DNA from: a virus
Virus record (IMG/VR): IMGVR_UViG_3300034378_000082
Coordinates: 1 to 49,517 of that record
DNA length: 49,517 nt
Reading direction: 5' to 3' (one strand)
Below, in pieces: positions 40,956 to 48,004 of this stretch (its first letter is position 1; every line of letters begins with the position of its first letter). The notes under the pieces are model-generated. The model was not told the origin of the DNA, ran no database searches, and saw only the letters and a program-made list of their open reading frames with translations. The position numbers were made by a program, and so were the translations under genes.

Positions 40956-41138
40956 TCATACCTCCTTAACTAGAGGACAAGTCTTATAGTGCTCAATGGC
41001 TTTGTACTTCAGATCGTTGAAGAAATCGTTCTTACATTCAGGACTACAAAAATAGTGTTTTTCCTGCTTTGGTTGAAACTTCTCTCCACATTGTTTGCAG
41101 GCTGTTTTCTGATATTTAGGTTGAGTCTTCCTTGGCAT
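40956..41138 (-). CDS. Zinc-finger protein, 60 aa
   Basis: GGGGGTGAG precedes the ATG. CKQC near residues 15-18 and C-x3-C (FCSPEC) near 30-35 give four zinc ligands in a FCS-like finger (CKQCGEKF...HYFCSPECKNDFF), similar to small zinc fingers in phages and in DNA-binding proteins. Probably a nucleic-acid-binding accessory of the replication cluster. Four bases upstream of the prephenate dehydratase start. Confidence 0.75.
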   Translation of the reverse strand: MPRKTQPKYQKTACKQCGEKFQPKQEKHYFCSPECKNDFFNDLKYKAIEHYKTCPLVKEV

Positions 41139-41147
41139 CTCACCCCC

Positions 41148-41176
41148 AATGTAACACTAGTATACACCAGTGTCAA
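41148..41176 (-). promoter_or_regulatory. Candidate leftward promoter with palindromic spacer
   Basis: Minus strand TTGACA (41176-41171), 17-base spacer, TACATT (41153-41148). The spacer lies in a near-palindrome ACACTGGTGTATACTAGTGT. Transcription would start nearly at the zinc-finger ATG, which argues against a simple reading; the -35 overlaps the polymerase stop codon. Confidence 0.35.
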
Positions 41177-42912
41177 CCGCATTCCTTCCAGTTTTTTCCT
41201 CTTGTTGCCTCTGCCATGATAGGAAGGCCAAAGAGATCGAGCTTCTGAAGGGCTTCACAGTAGCCCTTCACCCTTGTTGCTGGCCTATTCCCCTTGCGGA
41301 TCTCACAGTCAAACTCGTCGTGGACCGCATTGACTATATGATCGTCTGTCTCTTTCATGGCTTCTGAAATCTCACACATCCACCATTTGAGGACGTTCCC
41401 TGCCGCTCCTTGATGGATGTGTGCAACGATTTCGTAAGGCTTGTGATTTGGTTGAAAGTAACACGCTCCAAAGGGATCGAGAAGGTAGCCCTGACTCTCA
41501 GCAAGGTTGAGTAGGAATCGCTGGAATCTTTTGATGAAAGGACAATTTCTATCAATCGAATCGTAGATGTCTCTGCAATCTCCTTCCGTATAGTCGAGTT
41601 CAAACTTATCTCGTAATTGGGTAGCGAATCGTTGAGCACCTGAACAATAGAGTCTGCCAAGGACTCCATGCTTGTAGGGGATGTAGAGTTCATGTTTCTT
41701 TGTCACCTTTCCGTGTCTTGTGCATCGTTCGATTACCCATAGATAGGGATTGAAGTTCTTGTCCTTCCGATACATCTCGGCAAAGACACTTTCGCCCATA
41801 AGGATCTCCATGAAGGCAGAGAACATCCTTGCTTCAATGGAGGCAAGATCGAGCTTCCAGAATTCATATCCTGGTCGGGCTATAATGCCCTCTCTCATAA
41901 CAGGAGGGAAGTTCTGAGTGTTGCCTTTCACTGTAACGCCTTGCGACCCATGAAACCCGGCGCAGCGATAGCGTCTGGTGACTGCGCCGGACTGAATGAA
42001 ATTGGGATGGAAGATTCCTATGCCATTAGAGAGAGGAACCGACGCAGCGAGGACATGCTCAGCGAAATGGCTGATGTTATGTCTATCACGCCTCACTCGC
42101 TCGACTGAACCAATTGTTTTGTCTCGTTTGCGCCAGTCCCTCAAAACTGTTTTGTCGGCTTTCGTAAGTCCCGAAGTCGTTGTGCGGCTTTCTCCAAGTG
42201 ACTTGAGATGATCCCGCAGAGCATGTCCCATTGGGTTTGCTCTAGTGCCCATATGCGCCGCGCCTTTGCGTCTGTTATACGTAATTCGACGTAAGCCTTT
42301 CCTCTTATATTCTTGATAGAAACGGAGATCAGCAGCAATTCCTCTTTCTTCAGTCTCACAGGTGTGGAGGATCGTGCGTCTATCAAGTTCATAAGCATAG
42401 TTTCCTTTCAGTTCCTTCCAAAAGACATGAGCTAACCTCGCTGTCATTTCCACATCTTTGAGACAGTAGGCTTCAACGAGCTTCTTAGGGGGCAAGCTCA
42501 TGTTCATATAGCGTTCATCGTCTGAAAGATTCTGTTCCCGGAACCACTGTTTGAGAGCAGCGAGTTCGAGATAAGTCTCACCGAAATAAAACCAAGCTAG
42601 AGACTTGAGATTGAAGGCGGGGAGAAGATTGTTGACGTGCTTTGCCATGAGGTAGGTGTCATGGATAGGACGTGAAGGACATGGGTCTTTCCTTCGGAGT
42701 AAATGAAGATCGAAAGAAGCGTTGTGCATTACAAAAGAATTAGGATAGAGAAGAGTGAAAGCGTTTATGACTGTCAAGTATTCCTTCTCTTTGATCTTCC
42801 CTGTCTCAATGTCAAACTTGCAGATCCCAAGACCCACAATCTCGCAAGAATACTTGTTGATTGAAGTGGTCTCGAAGTCTATGGCACACCAGACATCACT
42901 CTCTCGTTTCAT
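41173..42912 (-). CDS. Family A DNA polymerase with 3'-5' exonuclease
   Basis: 579 residues. Exonuclease motifs: DFET (12-15), HNASFDL (63-69) and YCLKDVEMT (149-157). Polymerase motif A is LDLASIEARM (354-363) and motif C NAVHDEFD (528-535); QGAAGNVLKW (501-510) is the palm helix. Motif B, normally R-x3-K-x6-(F/Y)-x-Y/G, reads KVTKKHELYIPYKHGVLGRL (402-420), so the fingers are unusual. No 5' exonuclease domain, as in phage replicative enzymes. It overlaps the uracil-DNA glycosylase gene by 17 bases. This is presumably the phage's replicative polymerase. Confidence 0.92.
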   Translation of the reverse strand: MKRESDVWCAIDFETTSINKYSCEIVGLGICKFDIETGKIKEKEYLTVINAFTLLYPNSFVMHNASFDLHLLRRKDPCPSRPIHDTYLMAKHVNNLLPAFNLKSLAWFYFGETYLELAALKQWFREQNLSDDERYMNMSLPPKKLVEAYCLKDVEMTARLAHVFWKELKGNYAYELDRRTILHTCETEERGIAADLRFYQEYKRKGLRRITYNRRKGAAHMGTRANPMGHALRDHLKSLGESRTTTSGLTKADKTVLRDWRKRDKTIGSVERVRRDRHNISHFAEHVLAASVPLSNGIGIFHPNFIQSGAVTRRYRCAGFHGSQGVTVKGNTQNFPPVMREGIIARPGYEFWKLDLASIEARMFSAFMEILMGESVFAEMYRKDKNFNPYLWVIERCTRHGKVTKKHELYIPYKHGVLGRLYCSGAQRFATQLRDKFELDYTEGDCRDIYDSIDRNCPFIKRFQRFLLNLAESQGYLLDPFGACYFQPNHKPYEIVAHIHQGAAGNVLKWWMCEISEAMKETDDHIVNAVHDEFDCEIRKGNRPATRVKGYCEALQKLDLFGLPIMAEATRGKNWKECG

Positions 42913-43543
42913 AAGGATACAATCCTGCTTCGATTCCTTTTGGTTTCACTTTCAGACCGGCAACTTTTGCCGCCCCGTAAATCGCGGCCGCAATGTATGC
43001 CTCCTGACTTGGATTTCTAAGAGCAGCGGCAGGATGGTATGAGGCATACATATCCACGAAAGATCCGCACTTTCGTCCCGTCTCTTTAGACTTATGAGTC
43101 ACAATGAAGTGTCGTCCAACCCTCATCCCTTCCCACCGTCCTATCTGGAGAGTATGAGGGCTAGACATAAGAGAAAGTGCCGTCCCTCCCATGAGAAGAA
43201 TTACCTTTGGGTGAACATCCTTGATCTCCTGCATGAGATAAAGACGGCAGGCTTTCCAGCACTTAAGAAGTTCTTTACGGGCAGGTAGTTTGTTCCTTGG
43301 GGGTCTGCATTTCAAAACGTTGGTGATATAGAGATCCTCTCGCCTGAAGTCAAGTTTGTCCAAAATATGATTGAGAAGTCTGCCAGCCTCGCCCACAAAT
43401 GGACGGCCAACACAATCTTCTTCGCGTCCAGGAGCTTCACCAACCAACATGAGTTTCGCTTTAGGGTCTCCCTCACCCCATAAGCACTTGGTTATAGCCG
43501 CACCGTGTAAGAGACAACGTTTACACTTGGAGTTGCGTTTCAT
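42896..43543 (-). CDS. Family 4-type uracil-DNA glycosylase
   Basis: 215 residues with the four Fe-S cysteines of family 4 enzymes: Cys7, Cys10, Cys79 and Cys95 (CxxC ... C-x15-C). Catalytic motifs: GEAPGREED (35-43), PFVGEAG, NVLKCRPPRN, and SYHPAA (168-173) near the end. Family 4 enzymes remove uracil; SPO1 also carries a separate homologue in its polymerase. The domain is fused to or adjacent to polymerases in several phages, and here the gene directly precedes the family A polymerase. Its role could be DNA repair or processing of modified bases. Confidence 0.9.
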   Translation of the reverse strand: MKRNSKCKRCLLHGAAITKCLWGEGDPKAKLMLVGEAPGREEDCVGRPFVGEAGRLLNHILDKLDFRREDLYITNVLKCRPPRNKLPARKELLKCWKACRLYLMQEIKDVHPKVILLMGGTALSLMSSPHTLQIGRWEGMRVGRHFIVTHKSKETGRKCGSFVDMYASYHPAAALRNPSQEAYIAAAIYGAAKVAGLKVKPKGIEAGLYPYETRE

Positions 43544-43585
43544 TATAGAGCTTCCTTTCGAGTATCGGATATTACCTTGTTCGAT

Positions 43586-43768
43586 TTACGCATATATGCG
43601 CTTCACTTCTTCAATTCTGATTTCACGGTTTCCGTGTGTGCGCCGGATTCTCCGCTTGCCGTCCTCAATGGCCTCGTCTTCATTCTCGCCTCGCGCTTCA
43701 ACAAACCCATCGTACATCGGCATCCCTATCCCACCGGGTAACCATGCCTTGATCTTCCATCGTTTCAT
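43586..43768 (-). CDS. Small basic hypothetical protein, 60 aa
   Basis: AAAGGAGTATGAC upstream of ATG. Reads MKRWKIKAWLPGGIGMPMYD and GENEDEAIEDGKRRIRRTHG. Compact beta/helix pattern with a basic C-terminal half. No family recognised. Well-placed site and isolated by 42-44-base gaps on both sides. Confidence 0.6.
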   Translation of the reverse strand: MKRWKIKAWLPGGIGMPMYDGFVEARGENEDEAIEDGKRRIRRTHGNREIRIEEVKRIYA

Positions 43769-43812
43769 GTCATACTCCTTTCAAATCGAACAAAGCAATC
43801 GAGAGTATTGCG

Positions 43813-44130
43813 CTATCCGCGCAAACTCTCATTGCCAGCGTTGGCATCCACTTTCTTGACATGGCGTTCTGCCACGATCCACGGCCGTCCTCCGTGAAGG
43901 CTCATGCGGTCCACCATGTAGTAGCCGTCTCGCCATTCCGTCACGATGCCTTGGTGCATGGGGACGGCCTCGCCACACACGTAGACATAGCACTGCACCC
44001 GGTCGCCGACCTGGATGCCAACAATGGATTCGACCGTATCCAATGAAGGCGCGTTTTCAGCCTCGTAATCCTTCTGGCAATCACTGCACGGCAACCGCCG
44101 ATCCAACCCGTGTTCACATTCAGCCTTCAT
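43813..44130 (-). CDS. Hypothetical protein with CxxC, 105 aa
   Basis: Chosen start 44130 (MKAECEHGLDRRLPCSDCQK) with AGGAGTGACC upstream; an earlier ATG at 44178 has no site. CxxC at about 15-18 and Cys5 with His7 could bind zinc. IQVGDRVQCYVYVCGEAVPM and GIVTEWRDGYYMVDRMSLHG suggest a small SH3-like barrel. By eye GC-rich. Overlaps the next upstream gene by 11 bases. Confidence 0.6.
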   Translation of the reverse strand: MKAECEHGLDRRLPCSDCQKDYEAENAPSLDTVESIVGIQVGDRVQCYVYVCGEAVPMHQGIVTEWRDGYYMVDRMSLHGGRPWIVAERHVKKVDANAGNESLRG

Positions 44131-44416
44131 TGGAACGGTCACTCCTGTCGTTCGCCATACGGTACACAGGTTCCGCATGAATGGTGTCCTGGTAGTGGGC
44201 CTGCATCCCGTAGGCTATGCCCCGCGCTTCGGCCTGAGTCGGCCACGTCTTCGCGTCTTCCTCCCTCGTGCTCCATTCATTCTCGCGGGGTTTCCCTGTG
44301 TAGAACTTCACGGGGTTGCGCCCCTTCACTAGCGCATAAACAGTCTTCACGTCTGTCCTCCCGCACACGGCCAGCGACCGCGCACATTGATCCATTGCCC
44401 ACTCGTCAAATCTCAT
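44120..44416 (-). CDS. Hypothetical protein, 98 aa
   Basis: From ATG 44416 (MRFDEWAMDQCARSLAVCGR); a TTG at 44425 lies closer to the GGTGGAGGC site and may be the true start. No recognisable domain; a helix-rich N-terminus with a basic middle (GRNPVKFYTGKPRENEWSTR). GC-rich codon use like the neighbouring MT-A70 gene. Confidence 0.55.
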   Translation of the reverse strand: MRFDEWAMDQCARSLAVCGRTDVKTVYALVKGRNPVKFYTGKPRENEWSTREEDAKTWPTQAEARGIAYGMQAHYQDTIHAEPVYRMANDRSDRSNEG

Positions 44417-44437
44417 GGCGAACAAACGCCTCCACCG

Positions 44438-45031
44438 TTACGAGGGTTCCGCTTCGCTACACCCTCGAAGGTGAGGCGAAGCGTTGGCCTCTACCTCATT
44501 CCCCCACACCGTCCAACCGGGACGGGCGCGGCGGGCGAAGATGTCCAGCCGGTTTGATCCGAGTGGCTCCACCATGCGGTAGAACTCATCCGGCTTGGCA
44601 CTGTGTCGTTCGGACTTCCCGCTGAACACCGTAGGGATGGCTTTGCGGCGCGGGTACATTTCGATCTTCCCGCGATACCCAAACAGGCAAAACTCCGTCC
44701 GATGGTGAAACCCGAACAGGCACATTCCGTTCGCCTTGTCCCATGTCAGCGTCCGTTGGTAGCGGAAGCCGTAGGCGTCCATCACGTCGAAGGCGTCACG
44801 CAGGAATGCGTGAGTTGTCCACAGGAACAACACGGCCTTGTCTGCCGCGCACCCGGTAACCGGCATGGCCTTGATCTCGTCGAGCGTCATTGTAGGGTAG
44901 TCAAGCGCGGCAACCTGATTCGGCCTGACCTTGCGGACGATCTTCTTGACCGGCCACGGTGGGTCGGACACCAGAAGATCAAACCCCCGGCCAACAAGAG
45001 CATCGAGGGTACAGTCATTCGCTGCGCTCAT
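44438..45031 (-). CDS. MT-A70-family N6-adenine methyltransferase
   Basis: 197 residues. DPPW at 23-26 (LLVSDPPWPV) is the catalytic motif IV of MT-A70 enzymes, followed by MTLDEIKAMPV and LFLWTTHAFL, the family's typical helix-strand pair. TEFCLFGYRGKI and the C-terminal ARPGWTVWGNEVE match phage MT-A70 proteins. Probably methylates adenine in phage DNA, protecting against restriction; RNA cannot be excluded. Overlaps the next gene by four bases. A near-copy of its 3' end lies at 45050-45088. Confidence 0.88.
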   Translation of the reverse strand: MSAANDCTLDALVGRGFDLLVSDPPWPVKKIVRKVRPNQVAALDYPTMTLDEIKAMPVTGCAADKAVLFLWTTHAFLRDAFDVMDAYGFRYQRTLTWDKANGMCLFGFHHRTEFCLFGYRGKIEMYPRRKAIPTVFSGKSERHSAKPDEFYRMVEPLGSNRLDIFARRARPGWTVWGNEVEANASPHLRGCSEAEPS

Positions 45032-45285
45032 GCCTGACCCTCATGCTCGGCGTTGGCCGTCTCTACTTCATTTCCCCACACCGTCCATCCTAGGCGTTGC
45101 CGCCTTCTGCCCAACAACCGGGGATGCCCAAGATGCCAACCCTGACAGTGAGGACAGTGATAAGGTCTCACTCCTCTATAGGGATTACCGTGCTTCCTCA
45201 TTCTGTGTAGGATTTTCTCTGCCCGCTTCTCTGAAGCATAACGGATTTTCTTTTCGCATTCAAACCAGACTTGAGGTGTAGTCAT
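45028..45285 (-). CDS. Zinc-finger protein with captured MT-A70 tail, 85 aa
   Basis: Start 45285 (MTTPQVWFECEKKIRYASEK) on a TAATG junction with the lipoprotein gene. YHCPHCQGWHLGHPR is a small zinc-knuckle-like motif common at the C-terminus of tiny phage proteins. After that comes RRRQRLGWTVWGNEVE and a short tail, which matches the C-terminus of the neighbouring MT-A70 enzyme (ARPGWTVWGNEVE). I infer a recombination scar that fused a piece of a methyltransferase gene to this one. A frame open to 45342 lies in the upstream gene. Confidence 0.7.
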   Translation of the reverse strand: MTTPQVWFECEKKIRYASEKRAEKILHRMRKHGNPYRGVRPYHCPHCQGWHLGHPRLLGRRRQRLGWTVWGNEVETANAEHEGQA

Positions 45286-45467
45286 TAGGCTCCCGGTGGT
45301 TTTGGTCTTGGCATGTGCCTTGCCCCCGGAGGACCGTCCCATGCTTCCTCTGGAGGAACGTTCGTTCGTGGATCTCCGTACATGATATGATGCCAGTGTT
45401 CAATATGAATAGGGTAGTTAGCACAACCAGTAAACACGAATAGAATAAGCACCAATAAAAATTTCAT
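45285..45467 (-). CDS. Rz1-like proline-rich lipoprotein, 60 aa (o-spanin candidate)
   Basis: Start 45467 after AGGAGATGAA. MKFLLVLILFVFTGCANYPI is a lipoprotein signal with lipobox FTGC (Cys15). The mature part is only about 45 residues and Pro-rich (PPEEAWDGPP, PRPKPPGA), as in the outer-membrane spanin Rz1. A partner inner-membrane spanin could be the coiled-coil protein at 26971-27258. ATGA overlap with primase. Its place inside replication genes, far from other lysis genes, is unusual. Confidence 0.7.
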   Translation of the reverse strand: MKFLLVLILFVFTGCANYPIHIEHWHHIMYGDPRTNVPPEEAWDGPPGARHMPRPKPPGA

Positions 45468-46405
45468 TTCATCTCCTGTCCACACATAGGGCAATACCTT
45501 TTCTTCTTCCCTCGGCGTGGAAACTTGTATGTCTTCATGTCAGTCTCAAGGAACTGTAAGGCTTGAGGATTAGTGAAGCTCCAGTCGGTCAGGTCTTTTC
45601 CTTCAGAATCTAAAGGTTTAAGAATCTCTGCCTGATAAGCCACTCCCTGAAGTTTCTCAAGAACCTGTCTTGCTCCTTTCTTACCTGCACCATCGTTGTC
45701 GTAGAGAATCCACACGAGCTTGTCAGCGAAGAGATAGGTGTACTTATCGTTCCATCCATTCGCCCCGCCCGTCCATGTCACCGTGGGTAGATCGAAACCT
45801 CTACCACAAAGCATGTCCCACTCTCCTTCAACAAGCAGGAGCCTACGTTCCTTCACGATTAGGTGCTCAGGATACAAACGTACTTCACCTTTACCTTTGA
45901 TGTTGAGAGCCTTGGTCTTGTGCTCTCTCAACCAGCCCATACGCCGGATGTTCACACACGAGCCGAACTGATCGTAGATAGGGAGCGTGATCCTGTTGTC
46001 AGAAGGATCACGTCCGATCTGAAACTGCACAATAACGCTTGAAGGAAGATGTCGGTTCATTGTCAGGTACTCGACTGCATCTAATCCCAACTTCTTGCCG
46101 TAAGCCTTGAGTTCGCATTCAGGAACTACATCCACTATCCGGCCATACAGCAGTTCCTTTGTCTGTTCGTAGTCGAGATCCTCCAGTTTTGCAACAAGTT
46201 CTACTATGTCTTTGGCTTTTTCCCCGCAGGCATGGCAGAAAGCCCGACCGTCTTCTGAGATATGAAGAGAAGGTTTAGTATCACGATGCCAAGGGCAAAC
46301 CACAAGGCCATCTGTGTTGTATTCAGGAAAGTAGGAATGAATAAGGCCAACAACATCTGTGTTGGCCTCGATGAAAGACACCTTCGGGTTTTTGATACGG
46401 TTCAT
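45464..46405 (-). CDS. DNA primase (CHC2 zinc finger and TOPRIM)
   Basis: 313 residues. CHC2 zinc ligands Cys37, His40, Cys57, Cys60 (CPWHRD...FCHACGE), then the TOPRIM domain: Glu193 in LLLVEGEWD and Asp236/Asp238 in YDNDGAGKKGA. The C-terminus adds a CPMCGQ zinc finger. No helicase domain, so a separate helicase is needed; the RepA-like ATPase at 4480 is a candidate. The ATG has no ordinary ribosome binding site; a hairpin and a coupled 11-codon frame precede it. ATGA overlap with the lipoprotein gene. Confidence 0.92.
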   Translation of the reverse strand: MNRIKNPKVSFIEANTDVVGLIHSYFPEYNTDGLVVCPWHRDTKPSLHISEDGRAFCHACGEKAKDIVELVAKLEDLDYEQTKELLYGRIVDVVPECELKAYGKKLGLDAVEYLTMNRHLPSSVIVQFQIGRDPSDNRITLPIYDQFGSCVNIRRMGWLREHKTKALNIKGKGEVRLYPEHLIVKERRLLLVEGEWDMLCGRGFDLPTVTWTGGANGWNDKYTYLFADKLVWILYDNDGAGKKGARQVLEKLQGVAYQAEILKPLDSEGKDLTDWSFTNPQALQFLETDMKTYKFPRRGKKKRYCPMCGQEMK

Positions 46406-46437
46406 TGAAAAAGAGGACGGTCGGCCAGGTCACTCAT
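46402..46437 (-). CDS. Possible 11-codon leader peptide before primase
   Basis: Reads MSDLADRPLFQ and its TGA overlaps the primase ATG (ATGA). It covers the 3' arm of the hairpin at 46415-46480, so translating it would open the hairpin. Its own binding site is weak. Short, so confidence is limited. Confidence 0.35.
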   Translation of the reverse strand: MSDLADRPLFQ

Positions 46438-46480
46438 GTTTATCTGCTTGCAAATAAACACGTCCTCGCTGCGACCGTCC
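46415..46480 (-). promoter_or_regulatory. Hairpin with nested loop upstream of primase
   Basis: A 9-bp stem (46415-46423 / 46472-46480; GGACGGTCG and its complement) encloses a second hairpin, TGTTTAT...ATAAACA (46438-46444 region). On the minus strand the stem is followed by CTTTTT, so termination or attenuation is possible. A GGAGG lies at the foot of the 5' arm and would be brought near the primase ATG by folding. Confidence 0.55.
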
Positions 46481-46486
46481 CTCCAG

Positions 46487-47131
46487 TTACCGACGTTTCT
46501 TTTTGGCAGCTTTGCGCTTTGCGACCTTCCGCTTGGCAGGTGCTCGTTTCTTCGCGGGTTTCTTCGCAGGAGCACGAGAGAAACTCAAGTTCCCTTCAGG
46601 CGTATGAGAACTGCGTCTTTCGATAGGTTGGGCTTGCTGTTTCCCATCCTCCCCTAAACCACGGTTGATGAACACACTCTGCCAAGGAGTACCATCGTCC
46701 CGCATATTCTTCGTATTGACCACTTTTGCTTCAACGGTCTCCCCAATACATTGAGCGGCGAGATCGTCGAACATTTCCAAGAAAGCAGGTACGTCAACCT
46801 CGAACTCTCCTTTTGTGTTCTTGTACCCAGGTATCACATCACCAAGGATACGCTGGATGTTGGCCGCAGCAGCTACGATCCCTTCTAACTGATCGAGCGC
46901 AGGCGCGAAAGGGAATATACTTTTGTTCGCATCGTCACCCGCTATGCAGCGCAGCCGCATGTAGTGTGAAGGGAACGTTCTTCCTTGCCTTGTGGTTTCT
47001 TTGAGCTTCGACTCGGCTATCTCAAACGTGTGGACTCCTTCGACAAACGGTGAGTTGTCAAATATTGGAGTTTCGATTGAGGCAGTCTGTCCTTTGAACC
47101 TACGTCTTGCAGCTAGTAATGCTTCGTTCAT
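46487..47131 (-). CDS. Putative ssDNA-binding protein with histone-like tail, 214 aa
   Basis: Start 47131 (MNEALLAARRRFKGQTASIE) after AAGAAAGGAGAAACAAA. The core from about 28 to 120 (GVHTFEIAESKLKETTRQGR, SHYMRLRCIAGDDANKSIFP) resembles the DUF669 kind of proteins found beside phage recombination ATPases, thought to bind single-stranded DNA. The last 33 residues are mainly Lys, Arg, Ala and Pro (APAKKPAKKRAPAKRKVAKR), like histone H1 or AlgP tails, the opposite charge of the acidic tail of common SSBs. Downstream of the ATPase gene by 33 bases. Confidence 0.7.
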   Translation of the reverse strand: MNEALLAARRRFKGQTASIETPIFDNSPFVEGVHTFEIAESKLKETTRQGRTFPSHYMRLRCIAGDDANKSIFPFAPALDQLEGIVAAAANIQRILGDVIPGYKNTKGEFEVDVPAFLEMFDDLAAQCIGETVEAKVVNTKNMRDDGTPWQSVFINRGLGEDGKQQAQPIERRSSHTPEGNLSFSRAPAKKPAKKRAPAKRKVAKRKAAKKKRR

Positions 47132-47164
47132 TTTGTTTCTCCTTTCTTTTTGGATCAACTTCGG

Positions 47165-48004
47165 TTAATCTTCCAATTCATAGAAACAACTCAGGATTGC
47201 TTTCGCGGCAGTTTCCGGTGAATCGCCTCTATCAAGCTCTTCTGGAAACACTCCCCAATGGTCTCCGGCTTCAACCCCGCTTCGAGAGCGCGTCGTAATA
47301 ACGTGTTTATCTCCTTCTCCATCTGGCAAGACCTCGAAGTGCAGGATTTGGTTGGCGAGGCCCGCGAGGTACGGCCTCGATTTGCCTGAGACGCTGAACG
47401 TGGCTGTTTGGATCGTACCACCTTTCACCCTCCTTTCCTGATGATAGACGTGCATGACAACAATGACGCCTTTACCTGCTCCTGTCAGGATTCCCAGTTT
47501 TTCCCGGAACTCGTCGAAGATCTGTACCCATGCAATGCCGTGGTCGGTTTGTGTAGGATCTGCAATACCGAGTCTCACGCAAACAGCGTCAGCAATCGCT
47601 TGGTACATAGCGTCTCCCGTATCAATTCCAATGGGATTGAAGGGAGACTCCGCAGCCCACTGAAACCATTCCTCTATTTCCTCTAAGGTGGAGAGAATCT
47701 TTCGGCGTGTCCCCGTACCATTGCAATTAGAACAGTTCTTCTTACCCCCGCAGGGACATTTCTCCGAAGTACAGTTGAGTTCCACACCACCAGAACCCGG
47801 CTCGAAGAGTATGATGAAAGGGTTGACTTCATCGGAGAGTCCATACTCTTCCGCTATCTGGCTTAGCGCGGCAAGTGTGGAGGTCTTACCTACCTTCGGT
47901 GCTCCTACCCATATCTGGATCGCTTGCGGGAAGTTGTAAGCCGGAGCGTGCTTCCGTATAGGAACACCTCCCGGTCCCACTAACTCAGCTTTTTTCTTTG
48001 GCAT
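47165..48004 (-). CDS. RecA-like AAA_24 ATPase (Sak4-type) with zinc insert
   Basis: 279 residues. Walker A GAPKVGKTS (34-42), Walker B GIDTGD (126-131), and VIVVMHVYH as the sensor strand fit the AAA_24/Sak4 group of phage single-strand annealing or recombination ATPases. Between strands 2 and 3 lies an insert with Cys78, Cys83, Cys85, Cys91 and Cys94 (CPCGGKKNCSNCNGTG), a DnaJ-like CxCxG element that probably binds zinc. Encoded with a PD-(D/E)XK nuclease upstream (20-base overlap) and the ssDNA-binding candidate downstream, forming a recombination cluster. Confidence 0.85.
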   Translation of the reverse strand: MPKKKAELVGPGGVPIRKHAPAYNFPQAIQIWVGAPKVGKTSTLAALSQIAEEYGLSDEVNPFIILFEPGSGGVELNCTSEKCPCGGKKNCSNCNGTGTRRKILSTLEEIEEWFQWAAESPFNPIGIDTGDAMYQAIADAVCVRLGIADPTQTDHGIAWVQIFDEFREKLGILTGAGKGVIVVMHVYHQERRVKGGTIQTATFSVSGKSRPYLAGLANQILHFEVLPDGEGDKHVITTRSRSGVEAGDHWGVFPEELDRGDSPETAAKAILSCFYELED

